DNA of 64,000 nt from an uncultured Bacilli bacterium (GTDB taxonomy: Bacteria > Bacillota_I > Bacilli_A > RF39 > UBA660), in assembly GCA_934162445.1 (NCBI GenBank), contig CAKPIT010000001.1, positions 191,376 through 255,375 on the forward strand, read 5' to 3'. A program made the translations under genes and the position numbers. How positions within the stretch are numbered: position 1 is the first letter of the stretch; each line of letters opens with the position of its first letter. Shown piece by piece: positions 17,295-26,483 of the stretch. Below the pieces are notes generated by a model that saw only the letters and a program-made list of their open reading frames with translations, ran no database searches and was not told the origin of the DNA.

Positions 17295-19196
17295 CTAAAT
17301 TTCATAATCATCTTCAAGCGAAAATTCCACATTTTCTTCAATCCATTCTTTACGTGGCAAAACATCATCACCCATCAACACGGAAACTCGTTTCTCTGCT
17401 AATTGAGCATCTTCAATATTTACCCGAATCAAAGTCCTAGTTCCCGGTTGCATAGTAGTTTCACATAACTGATCAGCATTCATTTCACCAAGACCTTTAT
17501 ATCGTTGAATTTCACACTTCTTTCCCTTACTTTTTTCTTTCATCTCATCAACTGTATAAGCATAATCAATATTTTTGCCACTTTGAATCTTAAAAAGTGG
17601 AGGAAGCGCTACAAAAAGACGACCATCCTCAATCAAAGGACGCATATACCGGTAAAAGAAAGTAAGTAATAAACACTGAATATGACCACCATCTTCATCC
17701 GCATCACTCATGATTATTACTTTAGAATATTCACAATCACTAAGATCAAAATTAGCCCCATATCCGGCTCCAATTGTATAAATCATTGTATTGATTTCTT
17801 CATTTTTTAAAATATCTTCTTCTTTTGTTTTCTCAGTATTTAAAACCTTACCACGTAACGGTAAAATAGCCTGATATTTACGATCTCTTCCTTGTTTAGC
17901 AGAACCACCCGCAGAATCTCCTTCCACTAAGAATAACTCTTTCTTACTCTTATCATGACTTTGGGCCGGTGCAAGCTTACCAGATAGTGACCGTTCTTCT
18001 TTTTTTCGTCCCGTCCCTTTACGTGCTTCTTCCCGCGCTTTTCTAGCAGCTTCCCGCGCCAATTTACTTTTTAATGACTTCGTAATAATACTAGTAGCAA
18101 TCATCTTATTTTCTTCCAAGAAAAATTGTAACTTCTCACTAACAATCGAATCCACGATTGTTCTAGCTTGTGGAGTACCAAGTTTACCTTTAGTCTGTCC
18201 TTCAAATTGCAATAAATCCTCAGGAATCTTAAGAGAAATAACTGCCGTTAATCCTTCCCTAACATCACTACCTTCAAGCGACTTATCTTTTCCTTTAATA
18301 AAACCATTATTCTTAGCATAATCATTAAAGACTCTTGTTAAAGCCGTTTTAAAACCAACCTCATGTGTACCCCCATCGCTAGTCTTAACATTATTAACAA
18401 ATGAAACAATATTCTCTTGATAAGTATCCGTATATTGCATTGCAATCTCAACATCAATTTTATTTTTAACTCCTTCAAAAGAAAGAACGTTATGAAGAGT
18501 TTTTTTATCTTCATTTAAATATTCTACAAAAGCTACAAGACCTGTTTCATAACAAAACTTGGCATGTCTTTCATCCTCTTCATCAATAACTTCAATAGTA
18601 AGTCCTTTTAAAAGAAAAGCAGACTCCTGCATTCTCTCACATATTGTCGTATAAGAAAAATTAGTCGTTGAAAAAATCTCATCATCTGGTAAAAAACGAA
18701 CTGTCGTTCCGGTTTTATTAGTTGTGCCAACCTTCTTTAATGGAACCGTAACCTTACCACCATTTTCAAAGCGAATATAATATTCCCCTTTATCCCGTTT
18801 AATCGTTACTTCCATGAATTTACTTAAAGCATTAACAACACTACCACCAACACCATGTAAACCACCAGAAACTTTATAACCTGCTTCTTCAAACTTACCA
18901 CCCGCATGAAGAACAGTATAAATAACTTCAGGAGTTGGCTTTCCAGTCGCATGCATTCCAACTGGAACCCCACGCCCTTCATCACTAATACTTACACTCT
19001 TATCAGCATGAATCGTAATAACAATATGATTACCAAAGCCATTAATTGCTTCATCAATGGCATTATCAACAATTTCCCACACCAAATGATGAAGGCCTCT
19101 CTTATCCGTTGAACCAATATACATTCCGGGTCTTTTTCTAACTGCCTCCAACCCCTCTAACACCTTAATTGAACTATCATCATATTTAGTGCTCAT
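17295..19196 (-). CDS. parE: DNA topoisomerase IV subunit B
   Basis: A 633-residue type IIA topoisomerase ATPase subunit. The GHKL ATPase domain shows EIVDNAIDEAINGFG, DEGRGVPVG and GGLHGVGGSVVNALS; the TOPRIM domain shows ELFLVEGDSAGGSAKQGRDR and the metal-binding SDADEDGGH; the C-terminus has QRYKGLGEMNADQL. Length and the adjacency to parC identify ParE rather than GyrB. A promoter and a terminator-like hairpin lie just upstream (see those entries). Confidence 0.93.
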   Translation of the reverse strand: MSTKYDDSSIKVLEGLEAVRKRPGMYIGSTDKRGLHHLVWEIVDNAIDEAINGFGNHIVITIHADKSVSISDEGRGVPVGMHATGKPTPEVIYTVLHAGGKFEEAGYKVSGGLHGVGGSVVNALSKFMEVTIKRDKGEYYIRFENGGKVTVPLKKVGTTNKTGTTVRFLPDDEIFSTTNFSYTTICERMQESAFLLKGLTIEVIDEEDERHAKFCYETGLVAFVEYLNEDKKTLHNVLSFEGVKNKIDVEIAMQYTDTYQENIVSFVNNVKTSDGGTHEVGFKTALTRVFNDYAKNNGFIKGKDKSLEGSDVREGLTAVISLKIPEDLLQFEGQTKGKLGTPQARTIVDSIVSEKLQFFLEENKMIATSIITKSLKSKLAREAARKAREEARKGTGRKKEERSLSGKLAPAQSHDKSKKELFLVEGDSAGGSAKQGRDRKYQAILPLRGKVLNTEKTKEEDILKNEEINTMIYTIGAGYGANFDLSDCEYSKVIIMSDADEDGGHIQCLLLTFFYRYMRPLIEDGRLFVALPPLFKIQSGKNIDYAYTVDEMKEKSKGKKCEIQRYKGLGEMNADQLCETTMQPGTRTLIRVNIEDAQLAEKRVSVLMGDDVLPRKEWIEENVEFSLEDDYEI

Positions 19197-19212
19197 TATT
19201 TCACATCCTTAC

Positions 19213-19239
19213 TAAAAAAAAGATACAACCCCTTGTATT
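19213..19239 (-). promoter_or_regulatory. Terminator-like hairpin in the parE leader (possible attenuator)
   Basis: On the minus strand ATACAA (19238-19233) pairs with TTGTAT (19228-19223) around a GGGG loop, followed by a T8 tract (19221-19214). It lies between the predicted parE promoter and the parE start, about 20 bp from the ATG. Upstream transcription already has its own terminator (19314-19335). Confidence 0.5.
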
Positions 19240-19260
19240 CCCTTCATCTTCAATAACATC

Positions 19261-19289
19261 ATTTTAACAAAAAAAGAAAGAAGTTTCAA
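19261..19289 (-). promoter_or_regulatory. SigA-type promoter of parE-parC
   Basis: TTGAAA (19289-19284) and TAAAAT (19266-19261) on the minus strand, with a 17-bp spacer. Located about 65 bp before the parE start. Confidence 0.7.
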
Positions 19290-19313
19290 GCTAGTAGTCA
19301 GTTTTTTACAAAC

Positions 19314-19335
19314 AAAAAAAGGAAGAAACCCTTCC
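19314..19335 (-). terminator. Terminator of the DUF3592 gene
   Basis: On the minus strand GGAAG-GGTTT-CTTCC followed by TTTTTTT. Short 5-bp but GC-containing stem; 42 bp after the stop codon. Confidence 0.75.
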
Positions 19336-19377
19336 TAAACTACCGTTAATGCACTAACATCACATATTTTAATCTCT

Positions 19378-20400
19378 CTACATATTTGTATTTATATTAT
19401 TATTTTGATTATTTAAATCAATATTTGAACTTGGTTGATTTAAATTATTCATTTGTTGTTCATCAAGCAATTTTTGTTTTTTCCTATTTTTAATACTAAA
19501 AATTACAACAATTACACCTGCCAAAGTAAATGCAACACCAAATATAGGTAAAATAATATTGATACTGTCCATAGTCCAAATAATATCTTGTGGATTATAT
19601 GGATTATATTTTATTGAAACTTTTGTTCCGATACTTTTAGGCATATTTGAATATGAATTTGAAATTTTGTGATAAGTTTGTCCATCAACTACATATTCAA
19701 CAACAATGGCTCGTAATCCACCATCATTATATTTATAACCAACAACCCTTGACGTAGTTTCAATAAAAGTTTCATTTTTTTCATTATAAGTTTTAATTGA
19801 CAAAATCGAAAAACATAAAAGTGCAATACCTATAATTGCAGAAACTAATCCTGTGAAAACATTTTGCCATGTTCCCGTTGATGTAGATTGAACATCAATA
19901 TTGTTATATAATCCATTTGTTTGTTTCACAGCTTGTTCTTCAAACAATTTTTGTTTTTTTCCATTTTTAAGACTTAAAATTACAACAATTACACCTATCA
20001 AAATGAATACAACACCAACTATAGGTAAAATAATATTGATACTGTCCATAGTCCAAATAATATCCTGTGGATTATATGGATTATATTTTATTGAAACTTC
20101 TGTTCCAATACTTTTTGGTATATTTGAATATGAATTTGAAATTTTGTAATAAGTTTGTCCATCAACTACATATTCAACAATAATGGCTTGCAATCCCTCA
20201 TCATTATATTTATAATCAACAACCTTTGACGTAGTTTCAATAAAAGTTTCATTCTTTTCATTATATGTTTTAATTAATAAAACTGAAAAACATAAAAGTG
20301 CAATACCAATAATTGCAAAAATTAATCCCATAAAAACATTATGCCATGTTTTTGGTTGTTTAGATTGAACAGTTCTCCTTGTTAAAAAATTAATATACAT
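19378..20400 (-). CDS. Membrane protein with two tandem DUF3592 units
   Basis: A 340-residue protein made of two almost identical halves. Each half has a membrane segment (GLIFAIIGIALLCFS and GLVSAIIGIALLCFS), an extracytoplasmic DUF3592 domain (VEYVVDGQTYYKI/VEYVVDGQTYHKI, GTEVSIKYNPYNPQDI) and a second membrane segment (SINIILPIVGVVFILIGV). The repeat period is 159 codons (477 bp) and is obvious at the DNA level. The tail is Asn-rich. Function of DUF3592 is unknown. The ATG at 20398-20400 has AGAGGG upstream. Confidence 0.8.
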   Translation of the reverse strand: MYINFLTRRTVQSKQPKTWHNVFMGLIFAIIGIALLCFSVLLIKTYNEKNETFIETTSKVVDYKYNDEGLQAIIVEYVVDGQTYYKISNSYSNIPKSIGTEVSIKYNPYNPQDIIWTMDSINIILPIVGVVFILIGVIVVILSLKNGKKQKLFEEQAVKQTNGLYNNIDVQSTSTGTWQNVFTGLVSAIIGIALLCFSILSIKTYNEKNETFIETTSRVVGYKYNDGGLRAIVVEYVVDGQTYHKISNSYSNMPKSIGTKVSIKYNPYNPQDIIWTMDSINIILPIFGVAFTLAGVIVVIFSIKNRKKQKLLDEQQMNNLNQPSSNIDLNNQNNNINTNM

Positions 20401-20513
20401 ATGACCCTCTTTTTATTAAAAATTTTATTATCGAAATATTGTTTTATTCAACCACAGTAGTTTCTTATATTATTTTACTGCCCAGTTGTAATTGTATTTA
20501 ACTCTACCTAGAA

Positions 20514-21368
20514 CTAAGACTCATTTCTTTCACACTTATATCCACTTGACGCCAATTTGTTTTGAATAACACTCATACTCTCATTATATTCATATTCCGG
20601 ATAAAAGCCTTCAAACTCGGCTATATTAGTAGAAATATAATCTAAATCCAAATTTTTATAATAAATATTTTGAATAGATTCTTGCATAGATAAACTAGAC
20701 CGACACTTAACCGTCATTCCAATATTATTACTATCAAGAACATTCTTTAAAGTAGAACAAGAAGCCTCTTTTTCTTTAATAATATCAACACTACTAGCAT
20801 TATCATTAAGTCTTGTAACCGTTGTAATAGTACTACTTCTTAGTTTATTCTTTTGATATTTAAAGACAATATCATAATTATAATTAACTTCACTACCAGT
20901 AATACTTTTAGTACAAGTCATATTTCCACTTTTTAACTCATTTGCCCCGACTTTTTTATTTTTATAATTAGTAATAAAATTAGTAATATCAGGTAAAAAG
21001 AAGACAAAAGCTAATAAAAAGATAAGTAACAACACTAAAAATATTGGTTTATTACTCTTTTTAGGTTCCTCTAAATTAACAGTTGTACTATCAATAACCC
21101 TCTTATTTTCATTGTCACTACTTTTATTATTATCTTTAGAGTTATCCTTAGTAACAACCTTTTCAATTTCTTTTACATGTTCGACTTTAACAACTTGTGG
21201 TTTAGAATCACTAGTAGAACTAACAGACGGAACAGATTCCACATTTTGATTAACTTCTTGATTTAAATTCTCTTCATTATTTAAAGTAGAATCACCATCA
21301 CCTACAGGATCCACTACCTTTTCTTCTTCTAAATTATTTAGATCATTATTATTATCATTCATCATCAT
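20514..21368 (-). CDS. Single-pass membrane protein with Cys-containing ectodomain
   Basis: A 284-residue protein of unrecognised family. Residues ~1-105 are acidic, Asn/Ser-rich and probably disordered, on the cytoplasmic side. One membrane segment follows (~107-130, FLVLLLIFLLAFVFFLP). The ectodomain (~145-284) has four cysteines, which could form two disulfides, and a beta-rich pattern reminiscent of DUF1307-like lipoproteins. The first of three successive ATGs is used here; GGGG lies three to nine bases before them, so the exact start is uncertain. It is 39 bp downstream of rpe in the same direction. Confidence 0.6.
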   Translation of the reverse strand: MMMNDNNNDLNNLEEEKVVDPVGDGDSTLNNEENLNQEVNQNVESVPSVSSTSDSKPQVVKVEHVKEIEKVVTKDNSKDNNKSSDNENKRVIDSTTVNLEEPKKSNKPIFLVLLLIFLLAFVFFLPDITNFITNYKNKKVGANELKSGNMTCTKSITGSEVNYNYDIVFKYQKNKLRSSTITTVTRLNDNASSVDIIKEKEASCSTLKNVLDSNNIGMTVKCRSSLSMQESIQNIYYKNLDLDYISTNIAEFEGFYPEYEYNESMSVIQNKLASSGYKCERNES

Positions 21369-21407
21369 TTACCCCTTTTCCTAGTTTAATTATACCATTA
21401 ATAATTT

Positions 21408-22037
21408 TCAGCGTAAACTATCAATTTGCTTTTGATAATCAGCACTATTAGTAATATAACTACCACTAACTAATATATCCGTTAAGTTCTTTATTTTATT
21501 AGCTACAATCTGATTAACCCCCCCATCAACACTAATTTTAAAGTGATAATTAGGATATTCCTTCTTTAACACTTGTAACTCTTTTAATTTATCAATTGTC
21601 TCTTCAATAAATACTTGTCCCCCATATCCGGGAACAACCCCCATCACTAAAATTAAATCAATATTCTCTAAATAGGGAATAATTTCTTCAATCTTATTAT
21701 TAGGATTAATAGCAAGACCCGTTTTAATCCCATAACTTTTAATTAATTTAAGATTTTTTAAAACATCTTCCATCGTATCTAAATGAATTGTTATATATGA
21801 ACTATTTAATGAGGCATACTTATCTATATATTTACTAGGCTTACTAACCATTAAATGAATATCTAATCTCTTATCTGTAAATTTATATATATACTTCATT
21901 TCTTTAAATGGTAAACTTTTACTCTTAACATACTTTCCATCCATAACATCAACATGAATATAATCAACATCAGTATCATTTAAAATAGTTAATGTTCTAG
22001 GAATATCCTTACTTGATAAAAATGATGCACTAATCAT
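21408..22037 (-). CDS. rpe: Ribulose-phosphate 3-epimerase
   Basis: A 209-residue TIM-barrel enzyme that interconverts ribulose 5-phosphate and xylulose 5-phosphate in the pentose phosphate pathway. Motifs: HVDVMDGKYV (metal/active-site Asp), DIHLMV, MGVVPGYGGQ (phosphate-binding loop with VxPGxGGQ) and KISVDGGV (second catalytic Asp). Translationally coupled to rsgA (TAATG overlap), last gene of the rlmN operon. Confidence 0.93.
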   Translation of the reverse strand: MISASFLSSKDIPRTLTILNDTDVDYIHVDVMDGKYVKSKSLPFKEMKYIYKFTDKRLDIHLMVSKPSKYIDKYASLNSSYITIHLDTMEDVLKNLKLIKSYGIKTGLAINPNNKIEEIIPYLENIDLILVMGVVPGYGGQVFIEETIDKLKELQVLKKEYPNYHFKISVDGGVNQIVANKIKNLTDILVSGSYITNSADYQKQIDSLR

Positions 22038-22867
22038 TATTTAGCCTCCTCATAAAATCTAATATAATTATTATACCTACTTTCTAATATTTCCCCATCT
22101 CTAACCGCTTTTCTTATCAGACACTCTTTTTCTCTTGTATGTGAACAGTCTTTAAAAGGACAAGTATAATTATTAAATTCTACAAAAGCATCTTTAATGT
22201 CTTCTTTTTTATATTTTGTAAAATCAAGGGCAGAAAAACCCGGAGTATCCAAAACTTTACCACCTAAGAAATTATACAATTCTACATTTCTAGTTGTATG
22301 TCTTCCTCTTCCAAGGGCAATAGATACTTCCCCCGTTTTTAAATTCCAATCTTCATTTAATTTATTTAATAACGTACTTTTTCCTGCTCCCGTTTGCCCC
22401 ACAAAAACACTCGTTTTATTTTTAAGTTTATCTTTAATTTCTAAAAGATCTGTATTTAACAAAACCGGATAGCCAATCTTCTTATAATATGCTAAAACTA
22501 GTTCTACCCCTAAAAAGGTATTAGAACTAGTTATATCTTTCTTAGTAAGACAAATAACACTATCAACATGATGTAATTCCATAAGCACTAGTAATCTATC
22601 CAAAAGATTCTCTTGAAAATCAGGATGCACTAAGCTAGTAACAATAAAAGCCTGATCAATATTACTAACTAAAGGTCTATCAAACACATTTTTTCGAGTC
22701 TTAATTTCTTCGATTACTAATTTTTTCGGATCAAATATAACATAATCACCAACTCGAGGCATAACTTTATCCTTTCGAAACTTTCCTCTTGGAATACAAG
22801 GATAAGTATTATTATTAGCTTCTACAATATGTCTATTACTACTTATTTTAATTATTTGTCCTTCCAT
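22037..22867 (-). CDS. rsgA: Small ribosomal subunit maturation GTPase RsgA
   Basis: A 276-residue circularly permuted GTPase that assists late 30S assembly. Order of motifs: OB-fold N-terminus, then G4 LTKKD, G1 GQTGAGKST, the RHTTRN switch (G2) and DTPGFS (G3), ending with the zinc-binding CPFKDCSHTREKEC module. Length is normal. AAGGAGAAAT supports the start. Part of the rlmN-prpC-prkC-rsgA-rpe operon, as in B. subtilis. Confidence 0.95.
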   Translation of the reverse strand: MEGQIIKISSNRHIVEANNNTYPCIPRGKFRKDKVMPRVGDYVIFDPKKLVIEEIKTRKNVFDRPLVSNIDQAFIVTSLVHPDFQENLLDRLLVLMELHHVDSVICLTKKDITSSNTFLGVELVLAYYKKIGYPVLLNTDLLEIKDKLKNKTSVFVGQTGAGKSTLLNKLNEDWNLKTGEVSIALGRGRHTTRNVELYNFLGGKVLDTPGFSALDFTKYKKEDIKDAFVEFNNYTCPFKDCSHTREKECLIRKAVRDGEILESRYNNYIRFYEEAK

Positions 22868-22879
22868 ATTTCTCCTTAA

Positions 22880-24637
22880 TTAATTTGTTTTATCTGTCTT
22901 ATTTTCATTCTTTTGTTCTTCACTTGGTTTATCACCATCATGAGCAAAATTATCATCACTAATTGCACTTTTCTTACCAATAGTAATTGTCACACTATCA
23001 TTATTTTTAACAGTTGAACCATTAGGTCGTGACTGGGTTATTACCTTATCAATCAAACTATTATCATTAACTTCTTGATATTCAACATTCAAAGTTACAC
23101 ATGCATTATTACACCATGAATTCACTTCATCTTGACTTTTATTAGAAAAATCAGGAAAACTTAAAGATTGCAAAGTTGTAAGCGTTATTTTATCACCTTT
23201 TTTAACTTCACTACCCTCATCTAAAGATTGATTAATAACCATATTCTTACCAATCATTGCACAAGTAGAAGCATCTGGTTCTATCTCAGTAACGGTTACT
23301 TTAAGTCCAAGATCATTCAAAATACTTTCCACTTCTTTTATATCTTTACCAATATAATTTTCAAGAGCATGAGTCTCTACCCCCGTTGATACATATAAGG
23401 TTATCTTACTACCCTTTTTAACACTACTACCAATCTTTGGATTAGTCTTAATAACTCTACCTTTCTTAACTTTATCATCACTAACTTCTTTTACCTTGCT
23501 ATTAACCACAAGACCAAGTTTTTCTAACTTACTAGAAGCCTTAAACTCCGTTAAATTAGCAACATCAGGAATTTTAATATCTTTCTCTTTAGTAACCATC
23601 GGTACTATTATAAAAACAATAAGAAGAGCTAACACAATAACCCCAGCAATTATTCCTAAAGCAATTATTAACTTATTAGATTTTTTATCCTCATCTGCTG
23701 CAATAGGTCTTGCAATACTATCCCCATTATCACTAATTGGTTCCATTACTTTTGTAGTCTCATCCACTTCATGTTCAGGATATTTATAAACATAAGGTGC
23801 TTCATTCATTCTATCATCATTTAAAGCCGTTAATAAATCATCATGCATACTCTTAGCATCATTATATCTATTCTTGGGATTCTTAGCTGTACTTCTTAAA
23901 ATAATATTTTCAATACTCTGTGGAATATCAGGATTTAACTTATGAACATCAGGAAGAGGTTCCTTCATCTGCTTTAAAGCAATCTCTACAGCACTATCAC
24001 CCTTAAACGGTAATTCCCCAGTCAATAACTCATAAAAAATTATTCCCATTGAATAAATATCACTCTTAATCGTTGTCCCTTTACCAGCAGCTTGTTCCGG
24101 AGGTAAATAATGAACTGACCCCATTACCGAATTAGTCTGCGTTAACTGTGTAGAATTCAAAGCCATAGCAATACCAAAATCCGTTATCTTTATTTGTCCA
24201 TCATCCTGAATCATAATATTTTGTGGTTTTAAATCTCTATGAACAATATAAGAATCATGGGCATGAGCCATACCATCTGTTAACTGTAACATAATATCAA
24301 TCGCTTCACTAAGCGTTAAATTACCACGCTTTTTAAGAAGTTGTTTAAGCGTTTTCCCTTCCACATACTCCATTACAATATAATAAAGTCCATTATCTTC
24401 TCCAACATCATACATTGCTACTATATTAGGATGAGAAAGACTAGAAGCCGATAAAGCTTCACGTTGAAATCTTCTTACAAACTTCTCATCATTAGCAAGA
24501 TCTCCTCTTAATACTTTAATAGCTACATTACGATCAAGTATTGTATCATAAGCAAGATAAACATTAGCCATACCACCTTCACCAATAGATCTAATAATCT
24601 CATACCGATCATTAATTTTTTGCCCCTTAGTAACCAT
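22880..24637 (-). CDS. prkC: PASTA-domain Ser/Thr protein kinase
   Basis: A 585-residue Hanks-type kinase that senses peptidoglycan fragments; in B. subtilis PrkC also mediates spore germination by muropeptides. The kinase domain (~1-270) has the glycine loop GEGGMANVY, AIKVLR lysine, catalytic HRDLKPQN and DFG. One membrane segment lies near 327-350. Three extracellular PASTA repeats follow (~355-560), and an acidic tail ends the protein. It overlaps the prpC stop (TAATG), so the kinase and phosphatase are co-translated. Confidence 0.95.
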   Translation of the reverse strand: MVTKGQKINDRYEIIRSIGEGGMANVYLAYDTILDRNVAIKVLRGDLANDEKFVRRFQREALSASSLSHPNIVAMYDVGEDNGLYYIVMEYVEGKTLKQLLKKRGNLTLSEAIDIMLQLTDGMAHAHDSYIVHRDLKPQNIMIQDDGQIKITDFGIAMALNSTQLTQTNSVMGSVHYLPPEQAAGKGTTIKSDIYSMGIIFYELLTGELPFKGDSAVEIALKQMKEPLPDVHKLNPDIPQSIENIILRSTAKNPKNRYNDAKSMHDDLLTALNDDRMNEAPYVYKYPEHEVDETTKVMEPISDNGDSIARPIAADEDKKSNKLIIALGIIAGVIVLALLIVFIIVPMVTKEKDIKIPDVANLTEFKASSKLEKLGLVVNSKVKEVSDDKVKKGRVIKTNPKIGSSVKKGSKITLYVSTGVETHALENYIGKDIKEVESILNDLGLKVTVTEIEPDASTCAMIGKNMVINQSLDEGSEVKKGDKITLTTLQSLSFPDFSNKSQDEVNSWCNNACVTLNVEYQEVNDNSLIDKVITQSRPNGSTVKNNDSVTITIGKKSAISDDNFAHDGDKPSEEQKNENKTDKTN

Positions 24638-25377
24638 TATTCTTCACCTTCTCCTCTAATTAAGTAAGCAATAGATATATTATCTGTTCCCCCTCTATTA
24701 TTAGCTTTTCTAATTAACTTAATAACTTTATCCTCAATATCTCCATCACCAAGTAAAACCTTCTCAATTTGACTCTCATCAAGCATATTAGTAAGACCAT
24801 CACTACATAATAAAATCTCATCAATATCCATATCACAATCAAAAATATCAATATCAATTGGATCATTTGCTCCTAAAGCCTTCATCAAAACATTCTTCTT
24901 AGGATGATCCTTAGCCTCTTCAAGCGTTAACTCTCCTGCTGATACTAATAAATTAACCAGTGTATGATCATATGTTACTTTATGTAATTTAAAATTCTTC
25001 ATAACAAACCCCGAAGAATCACCAATATTACCAAATAAAATATAATCATCAGTCACAAGAGCAACAACAAGCGTTGTTCCCATTCCTTTACTCTCAGGAT
25101 GAGTCTTTTCATATCTAAAAATACTATCATTTATCTCATTTACAGTATCCCTTAGAAAATTAACTGCATCCACCTTACTCATATTTAAAAACTTCTCATT
25201 AAAACTCTTAGCTAAATGACTAATTGCAATTGAAGAAGCCACCTCTCCTGCCGAATGACCTCCCATACCATCAGCAATAGCCATAAGTGTATCATTATTT
25301 ATATTATGAACAATCAAAACACTATCTTCATTATGATCCCTTACTTTTCCAGCATCTGTTAAATAAAACGATTTCAT
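24637..25377 (-). CDS. prpC: PP2C-family protein phosphatase
   Basis: A 246-residue PPM phosphatase, the partner of PrkC. Metal-binding motifs are visible: RDHNEDS, ADGMGGHSAGEVAS, LFGNIGDSS, LLCSDGLTNML and GGTDNIS. The length matches PrpC/Stp. Overlaps both neighbours by single bases (TAATG), consistent with one operon transcript. Confidence 0.95.
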   Translation of the reverse strand: MKSFYLTDAGKVRDHNEDSVLIVHNINNDTLMAIADGMGGHSAGEVASSIAISHLAKSFNEKFLNMSKVDAVNFLRDTVNEINDSIFRYEKTHPESKGMGTTLVVALVTDDYILFGNIGDSSGFVMKNFKLHKVTYDHTLVNLLVSAGELTLEEAKDHPKKNVLMKALGANDPIDIDIFDCDMDIDEILLCSDGLTNMLDESQIEKVLLGDGDIEDKVIKLIRKANNRGGTDNISIAYLIRGEGEE

Positions 25378-26399
25378 TATACCTCCCTCTTACTTCTAAG
25401 CTGTCCACAAGCCGCACTAATTGTACCACCAAACTCTCGCCTAATTGTAACAGTAATATTATTTTTCTTTAGTATATCATAAAACTTAGCAATAGATAAA
25501 GCATTACTTCGTTCAAACTGTAAAGCTTCTGTTTCATTATAAGGAATCAAATTAACATAACAATTTATCCCTCTTAAAAGTGACGAAAGTTCCTTCGCAT
25601 TTTCCTCTTTATCATTAATATTCTTTAAAAGAATATATTCAAAAGTTACCCTTCTATTTGTCTTTTCAATATAAGCTTTAACCGCCGTCATTAAATCTTT
25701 TAAAGAATAAACTTTAGCAATCGGCATCAATTCTTTTCTTAACTCATCATTTGAAGCATGTAAACTAATCGCCAAATTAACCTGATATGGAAAATTACTA
25801 AATTCATAAATCTTCGGTACAAGCCCACAAGTTGAAACCGTTATATGTCTTGATCCAATATTTATTCCTTTCGGATGATTAATTATTTCAATAAACTTAC
25901 AAATATTATCATAATTATCAAAAGGTTCCCCAATTCCCATCACCACTACATGACTAATTCTTTTCCCACTCTCTTCTTCAACCACAAGAATCTGTTGAAC
26001 CATTTCAAAAACTTCCAAATTACGAACTTTTTTCCTTCTTCCAGACTCACAAAACTTACATCCCATATTACATCCAACCTGACTAGAAATACAAAGGCTA
26101 TTCCCATAATCATGATCCATTAACACCGCTTCAATATGTTCCCCATCTGGCAGTCTAAATAAATATTTAGAAACATCAGTCCCTTTTTCCTTAGTTACAA
26201 TCTTAATCATCTCAAAAGAAAACTCTTTTTTTAGACGCTCTCTTACCTCTTTTTTTATATTAGTAGCATCATCAAAATTTTTAATTCTTTTATTTTTATC
26301 ATAAATCCACGAAAAAAGTTCCGTCCCATAAAACTTTTTACCAAAATTATCTACAAAATATTTAATCATCTCATCCATTGTTAAGTTATATATATTCAC
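25377..26399 (-). CDS. rlmN: Dual-specificity 23S rRNA/tRNA adenine-C2 methyltransferase RlmN
   Basis: A 340-residue radical-SAM enzyme that methylates A2503 of 23S rRNA and A37 of some tRNAs. The radical-SAM cysteines are Cys110, Cys114 and Cys117 (GCNMGCKFC). The second catalytic cysteine is near the C-terminus (ISAACGQL). The start is a GTG (26397-26399) with GAGGTG seven bases upstream. It heads the rlmN-prpC-prkC-rsgA-rpe operon. Confidence 0.95.
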   Translation of the reverse strand: MNIYNLTMDEMIKYFVDNFGKKFYGTELFSWIYDKNKRIKNFDDATNIKKEVRERLKKEFSFEMIKIVTKEKGTDVSKYLFRLPDGEHIEAVLMDHDYGNSLCISSQVGCNMGCKFCESGRRKKVRNLEVFEMVQQILVVEEESGKRISHVVVMGIGEPFDNYDNICKFIEIINHPKGINIGSRHITVSTCGLVPKIYEFSNFPYQVNLAISLHASNDELRKELMPIAKVYSLKDLMTAVKAYIEKTNRRVTFEYILLKNINDKEENAKELSSLLRGINCYVNLIPYNETEALQFERSNALSIAKFYDILKKNNITVTIRREFGGTISAACGQLRSKREV

Positions 26400-26483
26400 A
26401 AAAAAACACCTCTTTTAACAATTAAAATTATACTATACTTTCTAAAAAATTAGTATCTAAAATTGTTAAAAAAGATATTTAGT

